Source of the DNA: Terriglobia bacterium
GTDB taxonomy: Bacteria > Acidobacteriota > Terriglobia > UBA7540
Reading direction: 5' to 3'
DNA: 37,653 nt
Assembly (NCBI GenBank): GCA_030038235.1
Contig: JASHPE010000342.1
Span: forward strand, 1 to 37,653
In this document: piece by piece, positions 16,425 to 24,723 of the stretch
Layout of the letters: every line of letters starts with the position of its first letter
Position numbering within the stretch: the stretch's first letter is position 1
Notes under the pieces: generated by a model
Seen by the model: the letters and a program-made list of their open reading frames with translations, nothing else
Database searches by the model: none
What the model was told of the DNA's origin: nothing
Position numbers and translations under genes: made by a program

Positions 16425-18288
16425 GGATTCCCGATGGCTCCGCCGCCTTCAATCCGGTTTCCAGCACGCCGGCCACTTCCACCGCCATGGCGTAACGTCC
16501 GAGCGGAGCCGAGATCACCGCCCCTTGCACCAACTCGCGCACTTCGAGCAGGATCTCCTGCGCAATCTTAACACCTTCCGCGCGCGCCTTGTCGCCCGTA
16601 TCGGCCTGGCGCATGCGGTCGAGAATCGTCTGCGGAATCGCGATGCCGGGCACTTCGTTGTTCAGGTATTCGGCGTGGCGGAAGCTGGTTAAAGGTGCGA
16701 TCGCGGCCAGCACCGGAATCCGGAAGTGGCGGATGCGATCGAGGAATTCAGCGAGGCGGCGCACGTCGAACACCGGCTGGGTCAGCGCGAAGTCCGCGCC
16801 CGCCTCGACTTTGTACTGGAAGCGGCGGAATTGCTCGGTGGGCTCAGGCGCAAAGGGATTCGCTCCCACACCCACGAGGAAGCTTGTTTGGGCGCCCAGA
16901 GGATTGCCGCCCACATCGAGGCCGCGATTGAGGTTGGCGAGTACGTTGACAAGGCCGATGGAGTCCACGTCGAAGATCGCGCTCGACCCGGGCTGCGCGA
17001 AGCCCGGCGGCTCACCCGTGATCGCCAGGATATTGCGAAGGCCCAGAGCGTGCGCGCCCAGCAGGTCCGACTGGATTCGTCCCAGGCTGCGGTCGCGGCA
17101 GCTATAAAAAAGCAGCGGCTCGACGCCGGACTTCTGGTGCAAGAGGACGGCCAGCGTCTGGGCGCTCAGCCGCGCCGTGGTCCCGACGCCGTCGGGCACC
17201 ACGACGCCGTCGATCTGCTGGTGCATCAGATAGGCTGCGCCATCAAGTTCCCGGGTGACGTCGGGGCCCTTCGGCGGCACAATCTCAACCAGCAGCGAGA
17301 ACTCGCCGCCCTTCAGGCGCGATCCCAAACGCGAGCGCTCAGCGACGGGAACCGGCTCCAGCCGTGCGTGCGCATGCTCCGGACCGACGGCTACGGAGGC
17401 GCGCGCGGCTGGAGGACGCAGTGAGCGCACTGCCGCCTTGATCGCCTGGATGTGCGCGGGCGTGGTTCCGCAGCACCCGCCCACGAGGCGCGCCCCCGCC
17501 TCGATGAATCGTCGAGTGTAGCCGGCCATATACTCCGGCGAGCACAGATAGATGTTGCGGCCTTGCACCGTGCTCGGCAATCCGGCGTTCGGCTGCGCCG
17601 AGAGCTTGCGATTCGTCACGCGGGCCATGCGCTCCAACGCCTCGAGCACGCCCGCGGGGCCGATGCTGCAGTTGAGGCCGATCACGTCTGCGCCCCACTC
17701 GTCGAGTTCGCGCGTAAAATCCTCGGGACGGCTGCCCGTGTTGGTGCTGCCATCCTCCTGAACCGTCATCTGAACCACGACCGGGAGCGAGCCCGAGTCG
17801 CGCGCCGCGAGCAGCGCTGCGTGGGCCTCCGCGGGATCGATCATGGTTTCGATGACGATGAGATCCACACCCCCTTCAACGAGGGCCGCGATCTGCTCAC
17901 GGAACGCGTCGCGCGCCTCCTCGATTGAGGTGGGGCCGAGCGGCTCGAGACGAACGCCCAGCGGACCGACCGAACCGGCCACGTAGAGGTCGTCGCCGGC
18001 CACTTCGCGCGCCAGGCGGGCTCCAGCCCGATTGATCTCACTCACTTTGGCGGCCAGGCCGAACTTGTCCAGCCGGAAGCGATTCGCGCCGAAAGTGTTG
18101 GTTTCGATCAGGTCAGCGCCGGCCTTGATGTACGAAAGTTGAATGTCTTTAACAACTTGAGACAGGTTGAGGTTCAATTCCTCGAATGAGCGCGTGAAAG
18201 GAATACCGCGGGCGTAAAGCTCCGTGCCCATGGCGCCGTCCGCCACCAGAACACGTTTTTCGAGACGTTCGAGGAAAGGTTCGCGCAT
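16411..18288 (-). CDS. Bifunctional homocysteine S-methyltransferase / 5,10-methylenetetrahydrofolate reductase
   Basis: 625 residues, a natural fusion like Bacillus YitJ. The N-terminal homocysteine S-methyltransferase barrel (about 1-290) has the three zinc cysteines C207 (GLNCSIGPAG), C272 and C273 (GGCCGTTPAHI). The C-terminal part (about 328-610) is a MetF-type FAD barrel with VEIVPPKG, NILAITGEPP and DFALTQPVFD. It should reduce methylene-THF to methyl-THF and support homocysteine methylation, that is methionine and one-carbon metabolism; the methyl donor of the N-terminal domain is not certain. A -10-like TGCTACACT lies upstream. It heads the operon with xseB, ispA, dxs and tlyA. Confidence 0.95.
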   Translation of the reverse strand: MREPFLERLEKRVLVADGAMGTELYARGIPFTRSFEELNLNLSQVVKDIQLSYIKAGADLIETNTFGANRFRLDKFGLAAKVSEINRAGARLAREVAGDDLYVAGSVGPLGVRLEPLGPTSIEEARDAFREQIAALVEGGVDLIVIETMIDPAEAHAALLAARDSGSLPVVVQMTVQEDGSTNTGSRPEDFTRELDEWGADVIGLNCSIGPAGVLEALERMARVTNRKLSAQPNAGLPSTVQGRNIYLCSPEYMAGYTRRFIEAGARLVGGCCGTTPAHIQAIKAAVRSLRPPAARASVAVGPEHAHARLEPVPVAERSRLGSRLKGGEFSLLVEIVPPKGPDVTRELDGAAYLMHQQIDGVVVPDGVGTTARLSAQTLAVLLHQKSGVEPLLFYSCRDRSLGRIQSDLLGAHALGLRNILAITGEPPGFAQPGSSAIFDVDSIGLVNVLANLNRGLDVGGNPLGAQTSFLVGVGANPFAPEPTEQFRRFQYKVEAGADFALTQPVFDVRRLAEFLDRIRHFRIPVLAAIAPLTSFRHAEYLNNEVPGIAIPQTILDRMRQADTGDKARAEGVKIAQEILLEVRELVQGAVISAPLGRYAMAVEVAGVLETGLKAAEPSGIHEPA

Positions 18289-18310
18289 GGTGTTATCTGT
18301 TTAAACACCA
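18289..18310 (-). promoter_or_regulatory. Inverted repeat in the leader of the methionine gene
   Basis: GGTGTT and AACACC form a six-base inverted repeat around a nine-base spacer directly before the ATG. It could be an operator or leader hairpin; there is no Shine-Dalgarno sequence in the leader. Confidence 0.35.
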
Positions 18311-18319
18311 AGTGTAGCA
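18311..18319 (-). promoter_or_regulatory. Extended -10 element TGCTACACT
   Basis: On the minus strand TGC-TACACT ends 22 bases before the start at 18288 and would drive the five-gene operon. It is another RTGCTANNNT match; a -35 is not evident. Confidence 0.45.
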
Positions 18320-18550
18320 CGCGGGAAGGTGGAATCAGGAAGTAGCGAATAGTGAACCGGGAGCCTGCGTCCCGGTCGCGCGCCCGGCGCCTTCATTTTT
18401 CCTGTTACAGTGATTTTTCGCTTGCTCTTGGGAAACGAACCGATTGTTCCATCGCCGGCCACACAAATAAAATTTCCGTTGGCGCGCCCCGCTGTTCGGG
18501 TCGGGCGAAGAGCGGCAGTGTGCGCGATCTGATTCGAAAGGAGCAAGCTC

Positions 18551-19204
18551 ATGTTCAAGAAGGTTGCTGTTGCGGCCGTTCTCCTGATCTTCGCGTGCCT
18601 GCCGGCTTTCTGCGCCACGATCGACTTCTCAGGCGAAGGTGACGGAGGAACGTGGTCCTGGAACGGCGCTTTGGGGAGTGACCTGACCGCAACGAGCCTG
18701 GGTATGTCCGTCAAAATTGTAGGTTCTCCCAACAGTTACACCATTTACATGCCAGACGAGTCGTTGACGAGTGGTGCCTTCACGGGTGGAAACGGGACTA
18801 CCGGAAGCCCCTGGACTTTCGGCCCCAGTTCATCCGGCTCATTCACCATTACCGGCTGTGTGCCTCCCGCGACCACCTGCACCCCGGTCACGCTGTTTAG
18901 CGGAAACTTTGGTTCTCCGGGCGAGATGGACGTCCAAGGAACTGGAAGCATGCTTTTCTCTTCCACTTTCACGACAGGATCGGTAAATTCCGCCCTGGCG
19001 GCTTTCCTTGGAATCCCAGCAGGCAACTACAGCGGTACCTATGAGGTCACCCTGTCGGGGATAGCCCCTGGCAGTGGTTTCGTGGCGAGCGGCGATCTCG
19101 TGATCTCGCCCACAGTTCCGGAGCCGGCGTCTCTGACCTTGCTAGCAATCGGCCTTCTCGGCCTGGGCGCTATGGCATTACGCCGGAAGCTTCTTAACAC
19201 CTGA
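18551..19204 (+). CDS. PEP-CTERM sorting-domain protein
   Basis: 217 residues. AAAGGAG is well placed before the ATG. There is a signal peptide (MFKKVAVAAVLLIFACLPAFCA) and a Gly/Ser/Thr-rich, beta-type mature region. The C-terminal 29 residues are a PEP-CTERM tag: VPEPASLTLLAIGLLGLGAM followed by ALRRK, that is a PEP motif, one membrane helix and a basic tail. In known systems the tag is recognised by exosortase (EpsH/XrtA type) and the protein is delivered to the surface or exopolysaccharide matrix; no exosortase gene is in this window. The core domain is not recognised. It is divergent from the methionine-gene operon. Confidence 0.9.
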   Translation: MFKKVAVAAVLLIFACLPAFCATIDFSGEGDGGTWSWNGALGSDLTATSLGMSVKIVGSPNSYTIYMPDESLTSGAFTGGNGTTGSPWTFGPSSSGSFTITGCVPPATTCTPVTLFSGNFGSPGEMDVQGTGSMLFSSTFTTGSVNSALAAFLGIPAGNYSGTYEVTLSGIAPGSGFVASGDLVISPTVPEPASLTLLAIGLLGLGAMALRRKLLNT

Positions 19205-19361
19205 ATTCTAACCTCATCGTCCTTCCATGCCGACGGCTGCGGGGGCTCAAAGGCCTCCGCGCCGCCATTCCGGCACCTATTTTGTCCTGTTCATGGATGC
19301 GCCACGGCCCGGCCCGGAGCGTCGACTCGCAGCGTACGTCGTGGTCGGCCGGGATCGTAGC

Positions 19362-19378
19362 GGCGAGTTTATCTCGCC
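19362..19378. repeat. Stem-loop GGCGAG-TTTAT-CTCGCC
   Basis: Six-base perfect stem with a five-base loop, about 160 bases after the PEP-CTERM gene. It may terminate transcription or be part of a dispersed repeat. The surrounding open frame (19227-19442, plus) lacks coding character. Confidence 0.5.
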
Positions 19379-19430
19379 AAATGGCGGCGTAAAACCCTCC
19401 GACCTCAAGGCAACTGAGCGGAGTCGAAAA

Positions 19431-19652
19431 CTACTGGATTAAATACTGCGCGACTTTGCCGTCGGGAGTGAAGAACGTGCTCAGAATAAGAGGCGCGCCG
19501 GAGGCAAACCGGATGCGGAAATGGCGATAGCTCATGCCGCCTCGAAGCTGAAAGCCGGTTTGCTCGAAGCCCGTCGGCGCGCCGAGCGGCTTCAGGCCGG
19601 CGGCGGTATCGGCCAGGGGCGCGTTCAAATCAGGTTGCGCGAACGCTTGGCC
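19431..19652 (-). pseudogene. C-terminal remnant of a secreted-protein module
   Basis: The minus-strand frame ending at 19431 reads LKPLGAPTGFEQTGF, GGMSYRHFRIRF, STFFTPDGKVAQYLIQ. This looks like a C-terminal module seen on acidobacterial secreted hydrolases, though I cannot name a family. It has no ATG, no ribosome binding site and no N-terminal part: its frame runs into the 3' end of the GloVer gene out of register. A decayed gene 3' end is the likeliest reading; a short real ORF starting at TTG 19628 (65 residues) is possible. Confidence 0.35.
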
Positions 19653-19686
19653 GAGAGCGTGGGTACGGGCGGGCTCCGTTGTCAGA

Positions 19687-21207
19687 TTACGGAATCACGC
19701 GAAACGGCACGTTGCTGGAGAGTGTACCGCTCGGCGTCGTCACCTGAACCGTTCCTGTGGTCGCCCCCGACGGCACCTTGGTCACGATCTCGGACGGCGA
19801 CGCCACCTTGAAGGTTGCCGGGACACCGTTGAACGTGACGCCGGTGGCGCCCGTAAGGCTGGTTCCGAGGATTTGAATGATGGAACCCACTCTACCCGAC
19901 GGCTCAAGGGTCTTGACGAATGGCGCAAGGTTCAGGTCCAGGCTGAAGAGGGTGCCGTCGCCGTCATTGGATTGGCCGCCCCCAGTCGTCGTTCCGTACA
20001 GCATGCCGTTGGTGTCCTGTATTAGGGCCGCCAGAGGGTACGCACCATCCGTGAAGTCGAAGCTGACCAGGGTGGTCAGTACGCCGGTGGGTGTGATTTT
20101 GAAGATCGTGCCACAGCCGATTGAATCGCAGGCAGCCTTGGTGTTACCGCCCACATAAGTTGTTCCATAGAAGTTACCATCCGAAGCCTGCAGCAGGCCT
20201 GCTTCGGGCTCGGCACCGTCGGGGCATCCGGACTGAACACAAAAGCTGTAGAGGGTGGTCAACTCGCCTTCAGGCGTAATCCTGAAGATAGTGCCATCAA
20301 CATATCGGCTCCCCGATCCGCCCCCCAAGGTTGTGCCGTAGAAGTTCCCGTCAGTGCCTTGAACGAGCCCCGCAATTGGTATAACGCCGTTGGAGCACGT
20401 CGTCTGAGAGCAAAACGTGTACAGGGTCGTGAGTACGCCGGAAGGTGTGATCTTGAAGATGGTCCCGCGCCCATCGTCCCCCGCCTCTTGGTCGCCGCCA
20501 AAGGAAGTGGTTCCATACAAGTTGCCGTCGGTCCCTTGTACCATGCCATCTACGGGCTCGTCGCCATCCGAGCAGTTCGCTTGGCTGCAGAAGCTGTAAA
20601 CAGTCGTCAGGGCCCCAGCGGGTGTGATCTTGAAAATCGTTCCACACCCGTCGTTTCCGGGAAGTCCGGGGAAACAGAGACTGTTGCCGAGACCGCCTAC
20701 GTAGGTTGTTCCATACAGGTCCCCGTTGATCACCTGAACCAACCCATTGGGGGTATGGCCGTCCGCGCAATTGGGTTGGGCGCAGAAGTTATACAGCACC
20801 GTTTCGCTGCCCGTCGAACTAATCGAAAAGACAACGCCGCTATTGTTGGCGCCGCCTTGCGCTGTCCCGTAGAAAACTCCGTCCGCTGTCTGAATGAGAC
20901 CCGCGGTCGGCTGTTCTCCGGTGTACTTGCAACCATCGGGCGCACAGAAGTTGAGCAGGGTGGTCAGGACGCCACTGGGCGTCACCTTGAAAACTGTGCC
21001 CTGTGCATCCGTGCTGCCACCCTTATAAGTTGTGCCGTACAGATTTCCGTCAAGCCCCTGCAGCAAGCTGGCCTGCGGGGCTCGTCCGTTGCTACCGTCA
21101 AAGTTGACCAGCGTTGTGAGCGTCTGCGCTGAGGCCACACGCGCCCCTGAGAACGCCCCCAAAGCCACGGCCATCAAAACTGCGATCGATCCACGATTCC
21201 TATGCAT
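19687..21207 (-). CDS. GloVer tandem-repeat exported protein with C-terminal IPT/TIG domain
   Basis: 506 residues from the ATG at 21207, chosen over an upstream in-frame start because AAGGAGGAA lies about eight bases before it and it begins a clean signal peptide (MHRNRGSIAVLMAVALGAFSGARVASA). The mature part is about seven repeats of roughly 50-60 residues with the pattern DGNLYGTTYxGG...GTVFKITPSGVLTTLYSFC, the choice-of-anchor GloVer repeat that probably folds as a beta-propeller. The last about 80 residues (VKTLEPSGRVGSIIQILGTSLTG..., VTTPSGTLSSNVPF) form an IPT/TIG immunoglobulin-like domain. It probably acts outside the cell in adhesion or binding; the ligand is unknown. Paired cysteines in several repeats (NFCA, SFCSQ) may form disulfides. 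Confidence 0.92.
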   Translation of the reverse strand: MHRNRGSIAVLMAVALGAFSGARVASAQTLTTLVNFDGSNGRAPQASLLQGLDGNLYGTTYKGGSTDAQGTVFKVTPSGVLTTLLNFCAPDGCKYTGEQPTAGLIQTADGVFYGTAQGGANNSGVVFSISSTGSETVLYNFCAQPNCADGHTPNGLVQVINGDLYGTTYVGGLGNSLCFPGLPGNDGCGTIFKITPAGALTTVYSFCSQANCSDGDEPVDGMVQGTDGNLYGTTSFGGDQEAGDDGRGTIFKITPSGVLTTLYTFCSQTTCSNGVIPIAGLVQGTDGNFYGTTLGGGSGSRYVDGTIFRITPEGELTTLYSFCVQSGCPDGAEPEAGLLQASDGNFYGTTYVGGNTKAACDSIGCGTIFKITPTGVLTTLVSFDFTDGAYPLAALIQDTNGMLYGTTTGGGQSNDGDGTLFSLDLNLAPFVKTLEPSGRVGSIIQILGTSLTGATGVTFNGVPATFKVASPSEIVTKVPSGATTGTVQVTTPSGTLSSNVPFRVIP

Positions 21208-21280
21208 CTGACGATTCCTCCTTGACTGAAAATGTCTGGTACGCCAAATCCGGGTTCGATTCACTCGAACCCTCAAGGGC

Positions 21281-21373
21281 CTGAAGAGTGTGTGAAGGCG
21301 ACTCTCCGTCGGTAGCGTCGAAGCTGTGCAGCGTCGTCAGCACGCCTGAGGGTGTGATTCTGAAGATCGTGCT
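21281..21373 (-). pseudogene. Isolated fragment of a GloVer repeat
   Basis: Minus-strand translation gives TIFRITPSGVLTTLHSFDATDGE, a near-perfect GloVer repeat unit, preceded by an in-frame stop (TGA at 21374-21376) and not in frame with the intact gene 75 bases downstream. It is a relic of a second or longer GloVer gene, left by recombination between repeats. Confidence 0.75.
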
Positions 21374-21606
21374 TCAAATTCCCGAAACCGCGCTATCGCC
21401 CATCCAGCTCCGCTCTGCGTCGTCATTAGTTCCTCCGAGAGATTTCAGGGCCGGTTGCGCGCTAAATTCTTCCACCAGGGGTGCTGAAGGTCAAGGCTCT
21501 TACCCGGCTTGATAATATGGAAGCGCGACCGCACCGGCGGGCAGAGTCGCGGGTGGCCTGCGCCTGTCAGTCAACCGAGTCGCCGCTTTGGTAGCGCGCC
21601 CAATTT

Positions 21607-21699
21607 CAGACGTACGGGCGGCCCTTGTGGCCGCCCAATGCGGGGCATTCCTCGCGCGCGCCCTCAGTTGGGCGGCCACAAGGGCCGCCCGTACATCTG
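21607..21699. repeat. 32-bp inverted repeat, one mismatch
   Basis: Arms 21607-21638 and 21668-21699 (GTACGGGCGGCCCTTGTGG core) are inverted copies differing at one base. Both strands stay open through it and give spurious Gly/Arg/Pro-rich ORFs. Confidence 0.9.
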
Positions 21700-21736
21700 A
21701 TATTGGGGCACCAAGGGCGCTCTTGAGCCGAAGAAT

Positions 21737-21785
21737 TGGGAAACTGACGCACTAATGCACTGACCGACTGACGAACTGACCCACC
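21737..21785. repeat. Octamer tandem repeat (AACTGACN-like)
   Basis: Five consecutive eight-base units of the form AACTGACG, CACTAATG, CACTGACC, GACTGACG, AACTGACC. Confidence 0.65.
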
Positions 21786-21802
21786 AGCCCCCAAGTTCTT
21801 TC

Positions 21803-21833
21803 TTGACAACATTCTGTGTACTCATGGTACATT
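21803..21833 (+). promoter_or_regulatory. Sigma-70-like promoter with embedded dyad
   Basis: A perfect -35 TTGACA (21803-21808) is followed after 19 bases by TACATT (21828-21833). A dyad TGTAC-TCATG-GTACA (21817-21831) overlaps the -10, as an operator would. Downstream are a GC-rich hairpin (CCGGCC...GGCCGG, about 21872-21892) and a strong TTGGAGG ribosome binding site before the ATG at 21910. Confidence 0.5.
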
Positions 21834-21909
21834 AGAGCTTCCCTGGGGAGGGCAATTTGATCCGCTTGGCGTCCGGCCGGTAAGACTGGCCGGCGCTTGG
21901 AGGCTAATC

Positions 21910-22433
21910 ATGTCCCTCCGCGAACATCCCGCCCGCACCTCCCATCGCGCCGCCGCCAATCGGCTCAATGACTTGAAATACGCTCTGAAATCCGCCGACC
22001 CGGTGCACCTGTCATTTGCGAATCCCCTCGGAAACGCATTCATTCCCGCGCAAGCGGGAATCCATGTAGCAAGCCCTGAGAATCCGATGTCGAGGACCTG
22101 GATTCCCGCTTACGCGGGAACGATTGCGTGCGGAGAATCCCCACATGACACCAGTAGCAGCGGCCCGCGCACCAAGGCCGGGAAATTCGGCTCTGCTCTC
22201 AACCCGGAACCTTGCCGGCTGGCGCCGAAAGCCCCGGAGCCCGAGTTGCAGACTCGCGGTGAGGGTCCGCCGCGCTTCTGCCGGCTGCGAAGTACCTGGA
22301 GGATGATTGTGTACGTGCGCCACAATTCCGCCCACACCGCCCGAAGCCCCGTCGCCAACGGTGCACAATCTAGCCTCTGCAAATCGACCTACATCGCGAA
22401 AAGCATTCCGAAAAACGCACGGGGCGCGCCCCG
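21910..22433 (+). pseudogene. Decayed ORF start running into repeats
   Basis: From the ATG at 21910, which has a good ribosome binding site, about 38 codons read MSLREHPARTSHRAAANRLN and on, of no family I recognise. The frame then enters a REP-like repeat at 22042 and continues to 22797 with no coding character. I read this as the 5' end of a lost gene. Nothing else gene-like is visible between 22126 and 22433. Confidence 0.3.
22042..22120. repeat. Inverted pair of TTCCCGCG-AAGCGGGAATCCA elements
   Basis: 22042-22064 and 22099-22120 are inverted copies with one mismatch. Each is itself a small hairpin (CCCGCGCAAGCGGG; CCCGCTTACGCGGG). This is a widely dispersed bacterial intergenic repeat type. 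Confidence 0.85.
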
Positions 22434-22880
22434 CCAAAGCTGGAATGTGATGTGGAATCATGAGGATGGCGGGATTTTGGGAAAATCACCGTTAAGGGGC
22501 GCCCCCGTGTTCACAAAATTCGAGTTTTTCGAATTCTGCATCCCGCTGATTCCCCGCGCCTTGAGGAAACATCTAGCCGACACGGCTCAACCCACAATCG
22601 AAAAAACACGCGAAAACGCCCCCACTCTAACATCCACGGGCCAAAATGCGTTTTATTTAGAATCAATAACATACGCGGGCGAAAGGGCGCGTACCAAAGC
22701 TGGAATGTTCTTTAGAGTGAGTAAAAGTCGGCTAAATGACAAACCAACGTTTACAAAAAGGCCGAAACGGGAATGTGGTTTGGAATCAGCGACATGAGCT
22801 TGTTTCGAGAGATGTCGAAATGTCAAAAGGGCGCCCCATGCGGAACGGGAATGTCTTGTAGAATCAATAACATGACGATT
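22434..22880. repeat. AT-richer degenerate repeat family (GGAATGT...GAATCA units)
   Basis: At least five units of the type GGAATGT-N6-8-GAATCA are found near 22442, 22645, 22702, 22770 and 22848. Exact 15-mers recur: CCAAAGCTGGAATGT at 22434 and 22694, and TAGAATCAATAACAT at 22658 and 22859. The stretch is visibly less GC-rich than its surroundings and holds no credible gene. Confidence 0.7.
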
Positions 22881-22994
22881 CGAGCTCAGCGGTCGAAACG
22901 GCCATTTTACTTACCAGTAACGAGCGCGGCGAATGCGTGTAGAAGCGATGCCCCGCGTGGATTGCGGAGGAGAATTGAGCCCATAGTCGGTCGA

Positions 22995-23095
22995 AGTCAA
23001 CCGTCGACAGTTGACAGTCCACAGTCGAGGGAAGTCGAAAGTCAAAAGTCAAAAGTCGAAAGCGCGACTCTCGACTTTCAACTGTCAACTAACTG
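22995..23095. repeat. Heptamer-unit repeat upstream of aldehyde dehydrogenase
   Basis: Seven-base units such as TCGACAG, TTGACAG, TCAAAAG and TCGAAAG run in series, then reappear as inverted units (CGACTTT, CAACTGT, CAACTAA), so the stretch can fold back. It is related to the repeat at 7530. Confidence 0.7.
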
Positions 23096-23134
23096 CCGAC
23101 GGTGCCCGACTCCCGCCCCCGAATCTCGTTCTTC

Positions 23135-23142
23135 GCTATACT
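23135..23142 (+). promoter_or_regulatory. -10-like element GCTATACT
   Basis: TATACT at 23137-23142 ends 26 bases before the ATG at 23169, with the ribosome binding site GAGGAGG (23151-23157) in between. Confidence 0.4.
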
Positions 23143-23168
23143 GGCAATTCGAGGAGGAAAACACGCGT

Positions 23169-24662
23169 ATGGCGCCGCCTAAGGTTTACAAGAACTTCAT
23201 CAACGGGGAATGGGTGGACTCGGTCAGCCACGAGTCGTTCGAGAATCTGAACCCCGCCAATCACCAGGAATTGATCGGACTGTTTCCGCATTCCACGCCC
23301 GAGGACGTGAATCGCGCCGTCGACGCGGCCCGCGAGGCCTTCAAGTGCTGGCGACTGCTGCCGGCCCCAAAGCGCGGCGAGATCCTGTTCCGGGCGGCGC
23401 GCTTGCTGATGGAGCGCAAGGATACGCTGGCCGAGCAGATGACGATGGAGATGGGCAAAGTGCTGGCCGAGACGCGTGGCGACGTGCAAGAGGCCATCGA
23501 CATGACCTTCTACATGGCCGGCGAAGGCCGGCGCCAGTTCGGCCAGACAACGCCCTCGGAGCTCGCCAACAAATTCGCCATGACGGTGCGCAGCCCGCTC
23601 GGCGTCTGCGGCATGATCACGCCCTGGAATTTCCCCATGGCCATTCCGTCGTGGAAGATGATGCCCGCGCTCGTCTGCGGCAACACGGTGGTGATCAAGC
23701 CCGCGCAGGATACGCCGCTTTCCACCTACAATCTGGTGCGCGTGCTCGAAGAGGCGGGCATTCCGCGCGGCGTGGTGAACCTCGTCTGCGGTTTCGGACG
23801 CGAGGTCGGCGTGCCGATTGTGGATCATGAGGACGTGCGCGCCGTTTCCTTCACCGGCTCGACTGACGTGGGACGTGCGGTGTCTGTCGGATGCGCGCCC
23901 AGGTTCAAGCGTGTCTGTCTTGAGATGGGCGGCAAGAACGCCATGGTGGTGATGGACGATGCCAACCTGGAGCTCGCGCTCGAAGGCGCGGTCTGGGGAT
24001 CGTTCGGGACCGCGGGCCAGCGTTGCACGGCCACCAGCCGGATTATCGTTCACAAAGGCATCTATCCGCACTTCAGCGAGCTGCTGGTGGAGCGCGCCCG
24101 CGCCTTGCGCGTCGGCAACGGGCTCGATAAATCCGTCCAGATGGGCCCGCTGATCAATGAAAGCCAGGTGAAGACGGTCGACGGGTACGTCGAGATCGGC
24201 AAGAACGAAGGCGCCAAGCTCCTCACCGGAGGCGAGCGCCTGAGCGGTGACGGGTACGAGGGCGGCTGGTTCTATGCGCCCACCGTTTTCGGCGACTGCC
24301 ATACGAAGATGCGCATCGTGCAGGAGGAAATCTTCGGGCCGGTGGTGTCGCTGCTGCCGGTGGAGAGCTTTGAAGAGGCTATTGAAGTAGCCAACGACGT
24401 GATCTACGGGCTATCGTCCGCCATCTACACGCGCGACGTGAACAAGGCCTTCCACGCCATGCGCGATCTCGAGACGGGGATCGTCTACGTGAACGCGCCC
24501 ACCATCGGCGCCGAGACGCATCTGCCGTTCGGCGGCATCAAGCAGACCGGCAACGGTCATCGCGAGGCGGCGGTCACGGCGCTGGAGTTCTACTCGGAAT
24601 GGAAGACGCTTTACATCGACTACAGCGATCGGCTACAGCGGGCGCAGATCGATAATCAGTAG
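23169..24662 (+). CDS. NAD(P)+-dependent aldehyde dehydrogenase
   Basis: 497 residues from the ATG at 23169, chosen because GAGGAGG lies upstream and the protein then starts with the usual FINGEWVDS segment; the frame is open well before it. Family marks are all present: TPWNFP near 151-156, cofactor loop FTGST (228-232), general base E252 in LEMGGKN, nucleophile C286 in GQRCTATS, and EEIFGPVVS. The closing [16 protein letters not shown] resembles semialdehyde dehydrogenases (succinate or alpha-ketoglutarate semialdehyde type). It oxidises an aldehyde to an acid in the cytosol; the substrate is not determined by context because neighbours are unrelated. Confidence 0.95.
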   Translation: MAPPKVYKNFINGEWVDSVSHESFENLNPANHQELIGLFPHSTPEDVNRAVDAAREAFKCWRLLPAPKRGEILFRAARLLMERKDTLAEQMTMEMGKVLAETRGDVQEAIDMTFYMAGEGRRQFGQTTPSELANKFAMTVRSPLGVCGMITPWNFPMAIPSWKMMPALVCGNTVVIKPAQDTPLSTYNLVRVLEEAGIPRGVVNLVCGFGREVGVPIVDHEDVRAVSFTGSTDVGRAVSVGCAPRFKRVCLEMGGKNAMVVMDDANLELALEGAVWGSFGTAGQRCTATSRIIVHKGIYPHFSELLVERARALRVGNGLDKSVQMGPLINESQVKTVDGYVEIGKNEGAKLLTGGERLSGDGYEGGWFYAPTVFGDCHTKMRIVQEEIFGPVVSLLPVESFEEAIEVANDVIYGLSSAIYTRDVNKAFHAMRDLETGIVYVNAPTIGAETHLPFGGIKQTGNGHREAAVTALEFYSEWKTLYIDYSDRLQRAQIDNQ

Positions 24663-24672
24663 GGAGGTGCTC

Positions 24673-24717
24673 GGGCTTTCCGGCCCCTGGCGGCGCCGCG
24701 TCGGATATCGAAAGCCC
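24673..24717. terminator. Possible terminator hairpin after aldehyde dehydrogenase
   Basis: GGGCTTTC (24673-24680) pairs perfectly with GAAAGCCC (24710-24717) around a GC-rich loop that can itself fold. No U-run follows. Confidence 0.35.
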
Positions 24718-24723
24718 AGCAGC

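Noticed and set aside
18289-18550. SAM or other methionine-related riboswitch upstream of the homocysteine methyltransferase gene
   Set aside because: The predicted leader is only about 15 bases long; there is no room for an aptamer, and none of the conserved riboswitch cores was recognised.
18301-18732. Minus-strand 143-codon frame upstream of the methionine gene
   Set aside because: It overlaps the promoter and start of the PEP-CTERM gene in antisense and has no ribosome binding site or recognisable domain.
19227-19442. 71-codon plus-strand ORF after the PEP-CTERM gene
   Set aside because: No ribosome binding site, Arg/Pro-rich, and it contains the stem-loop at 19362; likely non-coding.
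21606-21812. ORF with GGPCGRPT and GGHKGRPY segments
   Set aside because: The two segments are simply the two arms of the inverted repeat translated; this is a repeat-derived spurious ORF.
22434-22880. CRISPR array
   Set aside because: The repeats are degenerate, spacing is irregular (about 55-205 bases), and no cas genes are in the window.
22773-23168. N-terminal extension of the aldehyde dehydrogenase
   Set aside because: The extension runs through repeat sequence; a strong ribosome binding site and the family-typical start lie at 23169.
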